64,000 nt of DNA from Pomphorhynchus laevis (lineage: Eukaryota; Acanthocephala; Palaeacanthocephala; Echinorhynchida; Pomphorhynchidae), in the NCBI GenBank assembly GCA_012934845.2, contig WNNJ02000308.1:124001-188000 (forward strand), in the 5' to 3' direction. The notes below the pieces were generated by a model. That model did not search any database. It had not been told where the DNA came from and saw only the letters and a list, made by a program, of their open reading frames with translations. How positions within the stretch are numbered: position 1 is the stretch's first letter; each line of letters opens with the position of its first letter. A program made the translations under genes and the position numbers. This document shows positions 20,673 to 32,030 of the stretch, piece after piece.

Positions 20673-22373
20673 TTATTTTCTAGCTGGTCTTGTATTCGTC
20701 GCTTTCTTAACTGGAAGATTTTCAAGTAACCGGAAACTAGGTTCAAGTGGTCCTTCAAAAAGCAATTTTACCAGCTGGTTAGGCTTGATATTTTTGCGTA
20801 AAGATATAAGTTCTATAAGAGCCAAGAAACCTTCAAAATCAATATCCTTCATTGTAGTTGAATATGTCCCTTTTCTTTGAAAATCACCTATCACGAATTT
20901 AAAATCTTTGTCCAGCATATTTACCGTATAAATATCATCAAAAATAAAACATTCCCTAAACCACTGTACACATACGGTTCCTGTTAGCCTAGTTTCAGCA
21001 CCTGGCCTGCTTGTAATTCTTCGATAGGCATGATCAGCAAAAGTTTTAAAAAGCGCACGCAAACGATTTCTTTCTGTTTCTGTCAGTTGCAATTTACGGC
21101 TTTGTGAAGCTTCTTCCTGCAGTAGATTTATAATTGTCCAAGCTCGTTCAACAGTACTCATAAAGGATAACTGATTTATTTTATCAGCTAGACTAATACC
21201 GGCCTTCATTTGGTAGCTTTCCTGATCATCTGGATTCATAAAAGTAACATCATCCAGGTAATCTACCTTTAGCAAACGCCTAATGGCTTGCTTAACGGGC
21301 TCAATTGAAATTCTAATACACACTTGTTCCAAAATCCACAAAAATTCTTCGAAATTTACTCCAGTATTAATGTTGGCAGATGGACCAGTACGATTGTTTC
21401 TACTTAATGCCTCGCAATATATTCCATCCACATCAACCGAATAGAACAGTGACGGCAAAACGTTTGATTCTCTTATCCATACAACAACCATCTGTTGACT
21501 TAGTAGTGATTTAGTTTTACCAGAAGGTCCTTTCTTGTCACAGTATTTGTCAAATTGTTTTCTTAGCGATCCAATTAGATCTCCACTTACAAGACTAGCT
21601 TGAAAATCTTTTCGATAAGCTCTTTTCCAAACAGGCTCTTTTCGGTTGTCTTCTTCAATTAACAACAAACTTAGATTAAGCTCCGGCATTACTTGAAGCG
21701 ACTGTACATCTAGAGCCTCCTGTCGTTTAATCCTTAGTTGGCCATATACGTAAGCACCTATAATTTTTTCGTAAATGTGCTCTTTTGCAATTTGTAAACG
21801 CGTGGCAATTTCATCTAACGTGTTCATAAATTTTGAGAAATCAATTACTCCGGATTGACCCACAATACCACTGGCACCTGTGTTTAACAAGTGCTTAAGC
21901 TCTTTTAACGTTAAGCAACGAGATTTTGATGAATGATCTGTATCCGATGAAGACGATGATGTGTATACCAGACCGCAATCCTGCAAAAGTTTGATGACAA
22001 CAGACTTACTTTGTGTACGCTGTCCTCCGGCAAACTTGTAGAAAATTGCACCGATAATTGAATTCGGCTTCAGTCCATCGAACCAATCATGATCAGTCAA
22101 GGGTGGTCGAGGTCTAACTTGCTTCATAAGATTTAAATATGATTCACTGCGCTTGTAGCCAACCTCCGCTGTAGACCATTTATCACGATCTATAATCGGT
22201 TTTGAGGTGATTTGTTGTTTTTCACGCAGAAGAGACGCAAAATCGCTTCCTGTTGCATATGATCTTATTTTCTGCTGCGTGATATCTGCATTCTCCACTA
22301 TTTTAACTGTCGCTGCTTTTGGTTTAAATTTCTTTGCATTTTTCTTCTTCGATCTTATTTTAGCCTCTTTCAT
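20673..22373 (-). CDS. Three-domain p25-alpha (TPPP-like) protein, intronless
   Basis: Intact 566-codon frame, the longest in the window, with a basic N-terminus (MKEAKIRSKKKNAKKFKPKA). I see three diverged repeats with the p25-alpha layout (a helix with LxxxFxxFA, a middle that chooses a residue pair before WF/WI, then hydrophobic-D/N-F-xx-F-xxxLxxI): residues about 106-192 (IFYKFAGG to IDFSKFMNTLDEIA), 266-352 (LIGSLRKQFDKYCDK to VNFEEFLWILEQVCIRI) and 434-523 (RNRLRALFKTFADHAYRRI to IDFEGFLALIELISL). Domains of this family bind tubulin and promote microtubule bundling; that function here is inference only. The ATG is the first in frame. Codon use is AT-rich like host exons. There is no intron, although the neighbouring host gene is intron-dense, so it may be a retrogene. 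A broken partial copy lies downstream, and Penelope-end fragments flank it on both sides. Confidence 0.8.
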   Translation of the reverse strand: MKEAKIRSKKKNAKKFKPKAATVKIVENADITQQKIRSYATGSDFASLLREKQQITSKPIIDRDKWSTAEVGYKRSESYLNLMKQVRPRPPLTDHDWFDGLKPNSIIGAIFYKFAGGQRTQSKSVVIKLLQDCGLVYTSSSSSDTDHSSKSRCLTLKELKHLLNTGASGIVGQSGVIDFSKFMNTLDEIATRLQIAKEHIYEKIIGAYVYGQLRIKRQEALDVQSLQVMPELNLSLLLIEEDNRKEPVWKRAYRKDFQASLVSGDLIGSLRKQFDKYCDKKGPSGKTKSLLSQQMVVVWIRESNVLPSLFYSVDVDGIYCEALSRNNRTGPSANINTGVNFEEFLWILEQVCIRISIEPVKQAIRRLLKVDYLDDVTFMNPDDQESYQMKAGISLADKINQLSFMSTVERAWTIINLLQEEASQSRKLQLTETERNRLRALFKTFADHAYRRITSRPGAETRLTGTVCVQWFRECFIFDDIYTVNMLDKDFKFVIGDFQRKGTYSTTMKDIDFEGFLALIELISLRKNIKPNQLVKLLFEGPLEPSFRLLENLPVKKATNTRPARK

Positions 22374-22774
22374 ACCACCAAGTTATTTGAGCTTTTATAT
22401 TTGAATATTCAGAATTTATAAATTTTTTGTTTTATTTTAGCATCCATTTTTTCATCAGTTATTTTTTGCGCGCTTTTACATTAAAATAATAAAATTGAGT
22501 TTGCATTGCGCTTTTTACTTGACAATTTAATAATCGTATAGGATTGTATGTATCCATTAAAACGCTTAATGGATATAACGCTTCTTGCTTGTAAAATAGA
22601 TTTTTTTGAATCGTGAGTTGAGAAATTTTATCATAAAAAAGCCATATTTCAGTGACCGCTGTCACCATGATCAGGCGTATAATCAATTTTAAAAATTTTT
22701 AAGTTCATCAAAAAATTAAGTTACCAATTTTTTTGCATGAGCATTCATGCATACCATATAATATAAAATATAAT

Positions 22775-22930
22775 ACATTAAATAATGAAATTTTAAGAAT
22801 TGCAACAATATGTAATGATATTGGCTTTCTTCAAAATCATTTAAATAATTTAAGAGATACATATTTTTAATTAGGTTACTATAAAAATAACATCAAGCAG
22901 AAAATAGTAAAATATATAAATCAATATAAA
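22775..22930 (+). mobile_element. Penelope-like element, C-terminal connector fragment
   Basis: Reads EILRIATICNDIGFLQNHLN then NLRDTYF, LGYYKNNIKQKIVKYINQYK with one stop. This is the end of a Penelope-type ORF. It is inverted relative to 19735-19870, so the p25-alpha gene sits between two outward-pointing fragments. It is followed directly by an L2-like LINE piece, not by the family's tail. Confidence 0.72.
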
Positions 22931-22939
22931 GATCTCCAC

Positions 22940-24035
22940 TGTCACATCTACTGCAACTGAGAGGTCAACCTTCTCTTCGCGGACACCCTCTGATGCTGAA
23001 AACACAAAGGTCCATCTTCCCTATGTATTCTCCTATAGCCACTAACACCACCACACACGGTTTCCGCCTCGGCCTCCTCAACACTATATCTTATCTAGTG
23101 TTGATAAATCGATCATAGATAAATCCGATCTTATCCTCAACCTATTGACCAAGCAATCCATCGATCTCTTCTGCTTCACCGAATCCTGGCACTCCGATTC
23201 TGACGACCTCTCCATCCGCCGTTTGCTCTCTGCCGGTTGCTCACTAGTCACTCCGCTCGCCCCCTTAGCTCATCCCCTTCTTAATTCCCTAATCATAGTG
23301 GCATTGTCGCATTCGCCCGTCACCCCGAGTCTATTCGCAAAATAACTTCCCCTTTCAGTCCTTGCTATTTTGAACTGCTCACTTGTCGTTCTTCTAACCC
23401 GATCACTCTAGATCTCGCCATTGTATACCGTCCTTGATAATCATCTCATGCCTTCTTTTTTTACCTAACTCGCTGACCTCATTTCCCATTGTTCTTTGTC
23501 CTCAATCCCTTCACTCGTTTTTTGGAGACTTCAACTCGCATCGACGCCCCCTTTTCCACCGATTTCATACGGTTCATCAACATTATATCCAACTACAATT
23601 ACAAACTCATCTCCACTACCCCACACATATTCTTGGCGGAGCACTCGACATCATAGCTGCCCCGATCGTTTTGCTGCCTACACCTCTCTGCAATCTCCGA
23701 TCCTGGTCTATCCGATCACTTTCTCGTCACCTTTGATCTCACCTCCAATCACTCCCCGCTTCACACACCTACCATCCTACATCGCCCTTGGAGAAATCTT
23801 GACGTCCCCCTTCTCCGCTCCGCCTTACTTAAATGGTCTCTATCTTCTTCCACATTAACATCATCATCTCCTCACGATCTTGCATTTATTTTCGACACTA
23901 ACTCACATCCACTCTCGATCTTCTCTTGCTATTCAAGCGTCACCCTCACCGTTACTTGCACCGTGCCCTATGGTTTGACATCCAATGCCTACTATCAAAG
24001 CGTCATCCCCGTCATGCTTTTTGAGCCTATCATTG
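22940..24035 (+). mobile_element. L2-like LINE, endonuclease part, decayed
   Basis: Very similar to 3690-4750: ATNTTTHGFRLGLLNT, IDLFCFTESWHSDSDDLSIR, then shifted frames through ILGGALDII. Same family as 1-917. It ends at 24035, where a minus-strand CR1-like piece begins. Confidence 0.82.
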
Positions 24036-24059
24036 ATCTCTCAATCAACGAGGGAGATA

Positions 24060-25040
24060 ACGTTATTTGAGTTTCGGAAATGGTAATCGACTCATTTGCG
24101 TATTCGCGATGTGGGCGAACGTGGAGATCGATCGAATATACTGAGTCGAAGAAATATAGAGTCGATAAAACATAAGTGATTATAGAAATTCGTTTAAGTT
24201 ATCTTCATTAGAAGACTCTATAACTGGAACAGATGCGGGAGTTTTTACATAAATGAGGATACCGCCACCTCTACGGTTGAGTCGATCGACACGAGTTAAG
24301 GTAAAACCGTCAATAGAGATTTCGGCATCACATATAGACGGGTTAAGCCAACTTTTGGTAAGGACAATAATATCAGCCTTGTTGCTGTCAGTTGAGTCAA
24401 ACAGTTCGTCCGTTTTATTCAGTAAGCTTTGTATTTTGTGTATAGTATTTTGACTTTTACAGGCATATAGTTAGGACCTATAGGCGATCGAGAAGTGTGC
24501 GAACCGCCAAGCCTAAAGAATTCAAACAGGTGATCACTCATCGAGCAACTTAGCCCGATTAAAGAGCGCAAAGTTGCGAACATCTATACCCACCTGTTAT
24601 GCTGTGAGATGGTAAAGTGTAAATCGTCTCGGCACAATGCGCCGCACTATCTGAAAATTTTTAATGGTTAAATCAGTTTCACCATATGCAACTCTACGAT
24701 GTAGTTCAATTTTTGCCTCTTGAAGTTTTCGTATATCTGCGAGGGCAGATCGGAAAGCAAACGAAGACTTGTTCCCTTCAGTAAATAAGAGCTTTCGAGA
24801 ACTTTCGAGCACATTGATGAATTGAATAAAACAACTATGATACGCTTCGGCTTGCCAATCGCTATTTTAATACCTATGCGGAATATATTGATAACTCTAG
24901 GATTCAGGTCGTTGATATTCCTAAGAATGACGGAAAAGATATTCTTAACACATCGAATATCATGTTCTATTTATAACATATTGTTTGGTGATAAAAATTC
25001 AAGACATTGTTTACGTTTAAACTGATATCTACGACTTTCT
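24060..25040 (-). mobile_element. CR1-like LINE, ORF1 C-terminal domain and endonuclease start, decayed
   Basis: Minus strand from 25030: CVKNIFSVILRNINDLNPRV, GKPKRIIVVLFNSS, LLFTEGNKSSFAFRSALADI and ETDLTIKNFQIVRRIVPRRF (ORF1 C-terminal domain, frame 24812-24597 largely open). Then at 24455-24160 the endonuclease: IQSLLNKTDELFDSTDSNKA, DIIVLTKSWLNPSICDAEIS, NRRGGGILIYVKTPASVPVI. It matches the plus-strand fragment at 1.1-2.3 kb. Confidence 0.75.
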
Positions 25041-25340
25041 GATCACCTTAAGTTGGAGGATAGCAAGGAATTGGACTGAAGTAACTGACGGACTTTCAAC
25101 TGAATTGATAGTATTTGTTAATACCGTAATTGGATAGGGATGAAAAACAGAATTATTACTAGACTAAAAGTCATGCTCACTGAAATTAATGTGTTGATAT
25201 AGATGATCATATGTGTAGGCCATATTTCGAACATTGTAATTCGAAGGAATTGAGTTTTGAGATGGTGATTGCAAGGATATGGTGTTTGCAATGATAACAA
25301 AAGCAATGAAATTAAAATGAAAGTGAGGATATTAAAACAA

Positions 25341-28080
25341 AATTAATGGGATTATAAAATTTATAATTTATAAATCAAAAAATATTATTAAAAATAAATT
25401 TAAAGTATTAAGTGAAAATGATTATTGATGGATAATAAACAATATGTTTTGTATTAGAAAAATATACACTAAATATTCGAATATTTAGGAATACTTATCA
25501 CTTATGCTGTGATAAGAAATAGGGACAGAAACATGATAGCATAGCAGTTCCTAGTGTTGTTCAATGCCAAATTAAATTTTCTTGCGAAGTATAAAAAGCT
25601 ATTTAAGTATACCATGAAATAATTATAAAAAATGCACTAGTCCAACAACAGATAACAGACCACATATATGTGTAAAACCTAACGTCTTGATTGTTAACCA
25701 ACTCAGAAGATGCAAAACACACATTATCTTATTTCACGTGAATTCTATGGTTAGTAATGAATTTCTCTAAGTGAAAGAAACTGACATTTGACATTCGAAT
25801 GTAAAAAAGCGAGGAGTGAATTATTTGTTTTTAAATTTATAGATAACGCAATTATGGATTTCTCTGAGTTTTACGATTAGTGATTTTATTAAATTTTATC
25901 TTTATTTGTATCTTCTTCCTTTCACAAATGAAAGCAGTTCAATTAGTAACTATTGGTGCATGTAATGAACAGTGTGTAAGCTGCTAATTTAAAATGAGCA
26001 TTTAGAGATAAAAGCTAAAATCCAGATAACGTTTTGAATGATGACACAAAGAGATAAAATAAAGTATAGGAACATGTTTGACGATCTGGAAAGGTTTATG
26101 ATCGACATATGAAATTTTACAATGTAAATTATTAATAATACTGATGTGACTGTCTCTATATATAAAAGTAATATTTTCATGCAAATCAAATTAATTATTC
26201 TAACAAGTTGAATGCGGTTACAGCTGAAAGAACTTTGTAATTAGATTAGAGAATTTGAATACATGAAAACATTAATTTTGTTGACAGCTGACTATAAATT
26301 ATGTGGTTAACTGATGCTCGCTGCTATCGAAAATTACAGTTCGATAAGATTAGAAAATACGCTAGTAGACAAGGGTGTGACTTTTTAGATTTTAATTCAT
26401 GCTTGTTCGCAATGCTTGCATATATGTGACTAAATAATACTGATAAATATAATAGATAAATATATAAATGCAAATGTTTTATTTGCTTCTGTACCGATAA
26501 TATTCTCGATTGATTATTTATAATCAGAAGATTGTATAGCGTTGTATAATTAAAAGTATTTATATTGTTTCATTAATAAAAAGTATAATAATACTATCTT
26601 ATCTTTTATCTTTAATAAAAAAAAGCATTTAATCTTATATAATTATTTATTATTTATCATTATTTTTAAAATATAATATTACTAAAATGTTATTACTCAG
26701 AAATAAGATTATATTAATTAGAATCATGATAAGATCCTAATGATATTAAAATGATATAAAAGATTTTTTTTGCAAAATAGTCAACTGTTCAATATAAATA
26801 TAATTAAATACAGTCGAAGATAATTGATAATAACTGTTCAAAAGCATATCTTTTAATTCTTATTTTATTCAAGTGATCGCAGTAGATTATCACTATACAA
26901 TATAAGATTTTTAATATCAACAAAAGACACATTATCACAGGTAGATTATTAAGCAAAAATATCTTATATCTTATCTTGTAATATCTTGTATTTCAAATTT
27001 CATCTTTGAGTAAACCAGTAAAATACAAACATAATTTTAGATTCAGAATTTTAGATTTGTGATAAAAATAAAAAAACGTTAAATATCATATAATTATTTA
27101 TTATTTATCATTATTTTTAAGTACGTAGAATAAAATACGTAGACGCAGTTATCTGATCTGACTGCTTACTTATTTTTGCTTACTTAGAAACGAGTTGCAA
27201 GTGGTTAATCAACGATGTCTGTAATATAATTGAGAACCCAGGTTGATGGTCTGAGCCCATCATATTTTTTGGCTTTAGAGAAATATGCAACGATCACGAT
27301 AAAGGAATATTTTCGCTGCCTTGTAAGATTAAGTGAACTTTGTTGCTTTAGCAATCTTGATTTCAATAGGATTGAAGTAACTTGACAAGTGTTTATGAAC
27401 TACATTGATGTCATAGTCTAGACGAGCTTGACAATCGTTAGAGGAAATTTCGGGTACGTTTGCGATTAATATTGATAAATTTGTCATTAGCTACATTTAT
27501 GGATTTAGGATACAAATCTCGGACAGAAAAATCACTATTATTCCATGGGGATTAAAGAGATACAATTAAATTACAATAAAAAACGATTTCACAATAAGAC
27601 TTTACCTCTCTACCAAATTCAGTATCGCTTTGTTAGTTTCGCAGAAAAAAGGTTTGTAAATATTAGTTTAATTGTAAACTAATAAAATACATTCCTTAAA
27701 TTTTATAGGAAAGTCGTCTGAAATTTGCCGTGCTGTGTACAACAGTGTTGTTGATAATATCCAATAATTGACGATGATGACGAACACTTCGGACTTTGTT
27801 GCTCATTTTAAGTTTTATTGTGTGTTTAAGTTCTTTTGGAAAGAACTTAAAAAATTCTTTTAAGTTTTTTTTTTCAATATTATTAATTATATTATTTTGA
27901 TTAAATTATGGTGTTATAATTATATCTCCGCATAATAGTATGATGATAATTATTACCAATAATTGACGACGATGATGAACAAAATTGACGATGATGTTGT
28001 AAGTATATTTTTAAATCAAGAATATTCAAAATTAAAAATAATATTATAAATTGATTGATTACTAATTTTAAATTATACTT
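25341..28080. other. AT-rich stretch, no gene seen
   Basis: Long AT-rich, stop-filled sequence on both strands. I recognise only scraps of the Penelope tail: a sense fragment at about 25496-25555 (ataagaaatagggacagaa, gatagcatagcagttcct) and AT-rich distal pieces near 26625-26680 and 27085-27165 (ending gtagacgcagttatctgat). Nothing else supports a feature. Confidence 0.6.
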
Positions 28081-28082
28081 AA

Positions 28083-28325
28083 TTAGTGGAGAGAGTGAAT
28101 CCACTTCCTCACTTGATGTTTAAAATGTGAATAGCTGAAGGCACAAGCAATTTCCTCAGGTAGTGCATTCCAAATGTGGATTACACGATGGGAGTGTCTC
28201 ATTATTCGAGGATTTTTATTAGGGCAAAATTTATAGAGGGTTAGGCGATGCCCACGACAATTTGCAGTTCTAAACTTTATAGCATTTGGGGAATATCCTA
28301 CAGAGGGTTTGACAACTGCCCACAT
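28083..28325 (-). mobile_element. LINE ORF2 C-terminus (CR1/jockey-like)
   Basis: An 80-codon frame ending in a stop: PSVGYSPNAIKFRTANCRGH, then HRVIHIWNALPEEIACAFSY and FKHQVRKWIHSLH. This is the conserved C-terminal block of CR1/jockey-type RT proteins (R..hxWNxLPxxVV.A.S...FKxxLxxW). Nothing of the upstream RT is kept. Confidence 0.8.
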
Positions 28326-28920
28326 TGCGAAAAATTAAAAATTAAAATAAATACAAATTAATTAAATTTGTTAAATTAAATTAATACATTAATTAAATTA
28401 AATTCAAAATTTAATTTTGATTTTTTTTTCAATGAAATCAAAATGATTTTGATTTCGTTGTACATTTTTCATAATTTTGTATAATAATTTATCATAATTT
28501 TAATATTCTTTTATAATCTGAAAAATAATATTCAGATTTAAAAATTCAGATTTAATCGTTCTTGAGAATTTTCTACGGTTGATGCAGGGATTCCGCTGAG
28601 AATAATATTACAACTTAAGGTTTTATTGTTTATCACTTTTATTTTGGTAGGAAGATGCACTACCCGAGAAAGTACTAGATATAGCAGTTAGATATCGAAA
28701 ATTTGACATTACAAAAATAATAATTTCACTCTCTCTACTCTTTAATCTGAAAAAAGAATATTCAGATAAAAAACAATATCGAAAATTTGACTTGGGAAAT
28801 ATTAATTTGATTGCAAAAAAATATTAAAAACTTTTATAATTTTTAAAATTATGATGTCATAGTCTAGTTATTTATAATTATTTATTAATTATTTCATCAT
28901 TTATCATTTAATATTAATAT

Positions 28921-29090
28921 TAGAATAAGATACACCATATTATCAAATTTCATCAGAGGAAATATGTCATTAGCGTGTATTTGGTACCACTGATATGATG
29001 GGTCGAAGAATAGGGACCGAAACATGATAACATAGCAGTTCTTCTGATGACCTCTAATCCTTATTCTTATTATTTTTCTGTTATTAAAAC
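28921..29090 (+). repeat. Penelope-tail repeat, copy F
   Basis: Sense orientation, from tttcatcagaggaaatat through gggtcgaagaatagggacc, aacatagcagttc to gacctctaatccttattc. First copy of the 29-33.5 kb cluster. Confidence 0.75.
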
Positions 29091-29165
29091 TAATATTTTT
29101 ATTATAAAAGCAATAAGAGTTCCGGTTAATATTATATTTTTTATAATCCTAAATAAATGCTAGGT

Positions 29166-29255
29166 TAATATGAAATAATTTGATAAATTCCTGCCTTAAA
29201 CTAGGTTACTAAAAATAAAATCAAACATAAAATCGTAAAATATATAAATTATTGC
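29166..29255 (+). mobile_element. Penelope-like ORF end directly joined to a tail copy
   Basis: Reads CLKLGY, then a K/N-rich end (aatcaaacataaaatcgtaa), homologous to the ORF end at 22.9 kb. Within about 40 bases the dispersed tail (copy G) begins on the same strand, which links the tail to the Penelope ORF. Confidence 0.65.
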
Positions 29256-29580
29256 AATAAGATACACTACAATAATCAAATTTCATCAGAGGAAACTTTT
29301 CATTAGCATGTATTAAGCCTCGCTGCTGTGTTGGGTCGAGGAATAGGAGCCGAAACCCGATAACATAGCAGGGCCTTCTGATGACCTTTAATCCTTATTC
29401 GAATACATCGTCTGTTATTTATTAATCAATTCATAAAAATTGACTTTTATTTTAAATTTTTAATTTGATATAAAAATAAATTGTATAAAATGTTGTATAA
29501 TTATATATTATTTTCTTTATTTTTATTTATATATCGTGTAAAAACGTAGACTCAGTTATCTGATTTCATCTTATGAATTG
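29256..29580 (+). repeat. Penelope-tail repeat, copy G (near full length)
   Basis: About 320 bases: structured proximal part (tttcatcagagga to cttctgatgacc), the ttattaatcaattcataaaaa block, an AT-rich distal part, and the end gtagactcagttatctgat. Stem strands 29323-29332 and 29362-29371 pair over ten bases, and an outer stem pairs 29283-29292 with 29375-29384. Confidence 0.82.
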
Positions 29581-29698
29581 ATTAATATGTAAAATATAAT
29601 GTATTCTGACTATACCTATATTCCGATATCACCGGGCCATATTCTGATATGGCCTTGTAAAATAATATGTTTTCACTCTCAGTGAACTGGTCAATCTG

Positions 29699-29905
29699 AT
29701 AAGATAGCAGTTTCTTCTGATGACCTCTAATCCTTATTCTGATACATCGTCTGTTATCTATTAGTCAATTGATAACAATTGACTTTTTAAATTTTAAATT
29801 TTAACTTGATTTAAATGGTAAAAAATCTTATATAACTATTTATTATTTATCATTATTTTTATTGATATATCGTATAAAATATGTAGACTCAGTTATCTTA
29901 TCTAT
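29699..29905 (+). repeat. Penelope-tail repeat, copy H (5'-truncated)
   Basis: Starts inside the structured part (atagcagtttcttctgatga) and keeps the full distal half to gtagactcagttatctta. Confidence 0.75.
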
Positions 29906-31355
29906 TGACTTAACTTATCTATTAGTAAAATAATTTAATTTGTTGAACTGATAAGCTATTATTAAATAATAGCTTGCAAACAAACTTATGTTTCTTTTTG
30001 TATGAATTTATGATTCAAGTATCGTTTTTAAATTACATTACCATGTATTATTTTACTAGGAAAGTCCATATTGCTAGTTACCTTGACGTGTATCTTTTTG
30101 AATTCATATAAAAATTGATTGAAAATATCATGAAAAGTAATCTCTGACTAATCCATAAATCATTTGAATCACAATAGATTTTACTATTTATATCGTAATA
30201 AGATGTTTTTTGAAAAGTATTATTTTTATTTATGTGTAATAATCTACAGGTGATAATTATTTTTTACTAAGAAATTTGTTTTTATTATTTAACTTATTTT
30301 TCATTCATTAAAAATTTATCTCATTTATTAATTTTAATAAATGTATTTAAATAAATAATAAACTTTTGAAAAATCTTATAAAGTTTCACAAATAAGTTAG
30401 AATTTAGTATTTAATAATTATTAGCAAGCATATCAAGTGTTTGATCAAATCGATTGAATATATTGAATAAATTTGGAGATAAAAAACTATTTTTAAATGA
30501 GTGCAACTTTTAATGCATTGAGTTTTCAATAACAGAGAAATTTAAGATTATTAAAAATTGAAAGATAATAATTCCTAAATAAATACGTTAATGTTTTCAA
30601 TAGACTAAGAATGTATTTTGAGTACTCGAATTTTAACGAATTCAAGCTCCTTGTACATTTCTTCTATAAGAGATTATTTAATCATGTTTCAATTAATGAC
30701 GAGTAATAAGGGGTAATTATTAATGAGAATACAAGCCGATATTCCAGAAGAAGCAATTTAATTGTCTAAAAGTGTCCAACTGATTTGCGGTCTTAAGATT
30801 TATCGGCGACGTGTTTCATGTTAATATGAGTTTGAATCAAATTTCAACTTTAATTAGTAGCAATTTTGTACTGTCGGCATGTTTGTTAAAATTGTTCGCT
30901 GCCGGTAATGATATATGTGTATACATCGATAATTTTTATTGCTCAATAAGGACATGCAATTATACAATGTTTAAAGCAAACTATTTAGTTGACTCGGGAA
31001 TGTTCAAATACAAAATTTATTGATTTTGCTGTGATGAAAATATTGATTATAAAAGAAAAAATATTATGCTCGGTGCTGTTTACGCAGCTACAACAATCTA
31101 TCAATAAGAATAATTTAATTGTGTCGAAAAATGAAGTTCGATTTTACGGTTTACAACATTTGTCCCATATTATTATGGAATACAATATTTTGCTAAAGCA
31201 TTCTGTGTTTGTAAAAAAATAATTTTACAACTCTACAGCATTTTAAGGTGCGGCATTTCGCTACACTTTGAACAGAAAAACTAATAGCCATAAGTCATAA
31301 TTGGTAATAATAAATGGCTTAATTGTAGTCTTTGCATAATTTGCTTAATTAATCG
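29906..31355. other. AT-rich stretch, no gene supported
   Basis: Two overlapping plus frames at 30811-31023 (70 codons) and 30989-31222 (77 codons) are somewhat less AT-rich than their surroundings. They match nothing I know, and one short hairpin (taagctattattaaataatagctt) lies near 29948. I do not call a gene. Confidence 0.5.
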
Positions 31356-31439
31356 ATGATTTTTATATAATTATTTATTATTTATCTTTATTTTTAATTT
31401 ATATAAAAAATAGTCCGCCTCGATTGGACTCTTCAGGGG

Positions 31440-31515
31440 GTGAAAGACCCCGGGTGGTTCAGTCGGAGAGCGACGTGTTGGATTGGCTGTGGGGCTCAGA
31501 TCCCGCCAGACCTGA
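31440..31515 (+). repeat. tRNA-like sequence, possible SINE head
   Basis: Contains a box-A-like ggtggttcagtcggagagcg and, about 30 bases on, a box-B-like gggctcagatcccg. The acceptor arms do not pair (ccccggg against ccagacc), so this is not a working tRNA. It is either a tRNA-derived SINE head or a tRNA pseudogene, joined to a LINE 3' end in the opposite orientation. Confidence 0.4.
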
Positions 31516-31595
31516 GGCCATGCGAATGAAGACTACGAAGAGCGATCGTTTTTGCAAACTTGTTCTTGTTGATTGGCGGATATGAATAGGCAGTT

Positions 31596-32020
31596 GATTT
31601 CACAAGAGAGGATCAGCCACAACGAAGGAGCGGAAGCCAAAAGAGGTAGAGTAGATTGGGACACGTAAAAGAAGGGAATTACGGGAACGCAAAGCACAAT
31701 ACACAGTACGAGAATTGCCGAGAAAAGGAAGGTTGAGAAATGAAGGGGTATGAGAAGTTATAAGGCGAAAAGCAATGATAAGAAGACGAATTTGAACACG
31801 ACAATAAATGGTAGGCCAATCAAGAGAAACAAGATAGTGGGATGTATGATCAAAACGACGAAGACGGAGGAGAACTCGGACGGCAGCGTTGATCATGCGT
31901 TGTAAAGGAAGAAGATTGGATTTAGGTGAGTTGGAAAATAGACTAAGACAGTAATCAAGTCTTGAGAAAAGAAGAAAAGATATGAGTCATACAAGAAGGG
32001 ATATCGATCAATCTACGAAC
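31596..32020 (-). mobile_element. L2-like LINE ORF2 C-terminal fragment
   Basis: Frame 31896-31600 reads INAAVRVLLRLRRFDHTSHY, SLDWPTIYCRVQIRLL, SFLNLPFLGNSRTVYCALRS and GFRSFVVADPLL, parallel to residues 155-265 of the frame at 78-917. Upstream remnants of the same RT reach about 32010. Confidence 0.82.
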
Positions 32021-32030
32021 AAGTTATTAT

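Noticed and set aside
20638-20880. 80-codon plus frame overlapping the p25-alpha gene end
   Set aside because: Antisense shadow of the intact 566-codon frame.
29375-29384. Hammerhead ribozyme in the Penelope tail (ctgatga core, as known from other Penelope elements)
   Set aside because: The ctgatga, gaaa and cleavage-site elements do not fall in a consistent circular order with closing stems, and the putative GTC is not kept in all copies. A covariance-model scan would decide.
30811-31222. Two overlapping plus frames as a novel gene
   Set aside because: Short, in different frames, no recognised motif, no splice or signal support; left as unassigned sequence.
31440-31515. Functional tRNA gene
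   Set aside because: Acceptor stem does not pair and no clean anticodon arm can be drawn.
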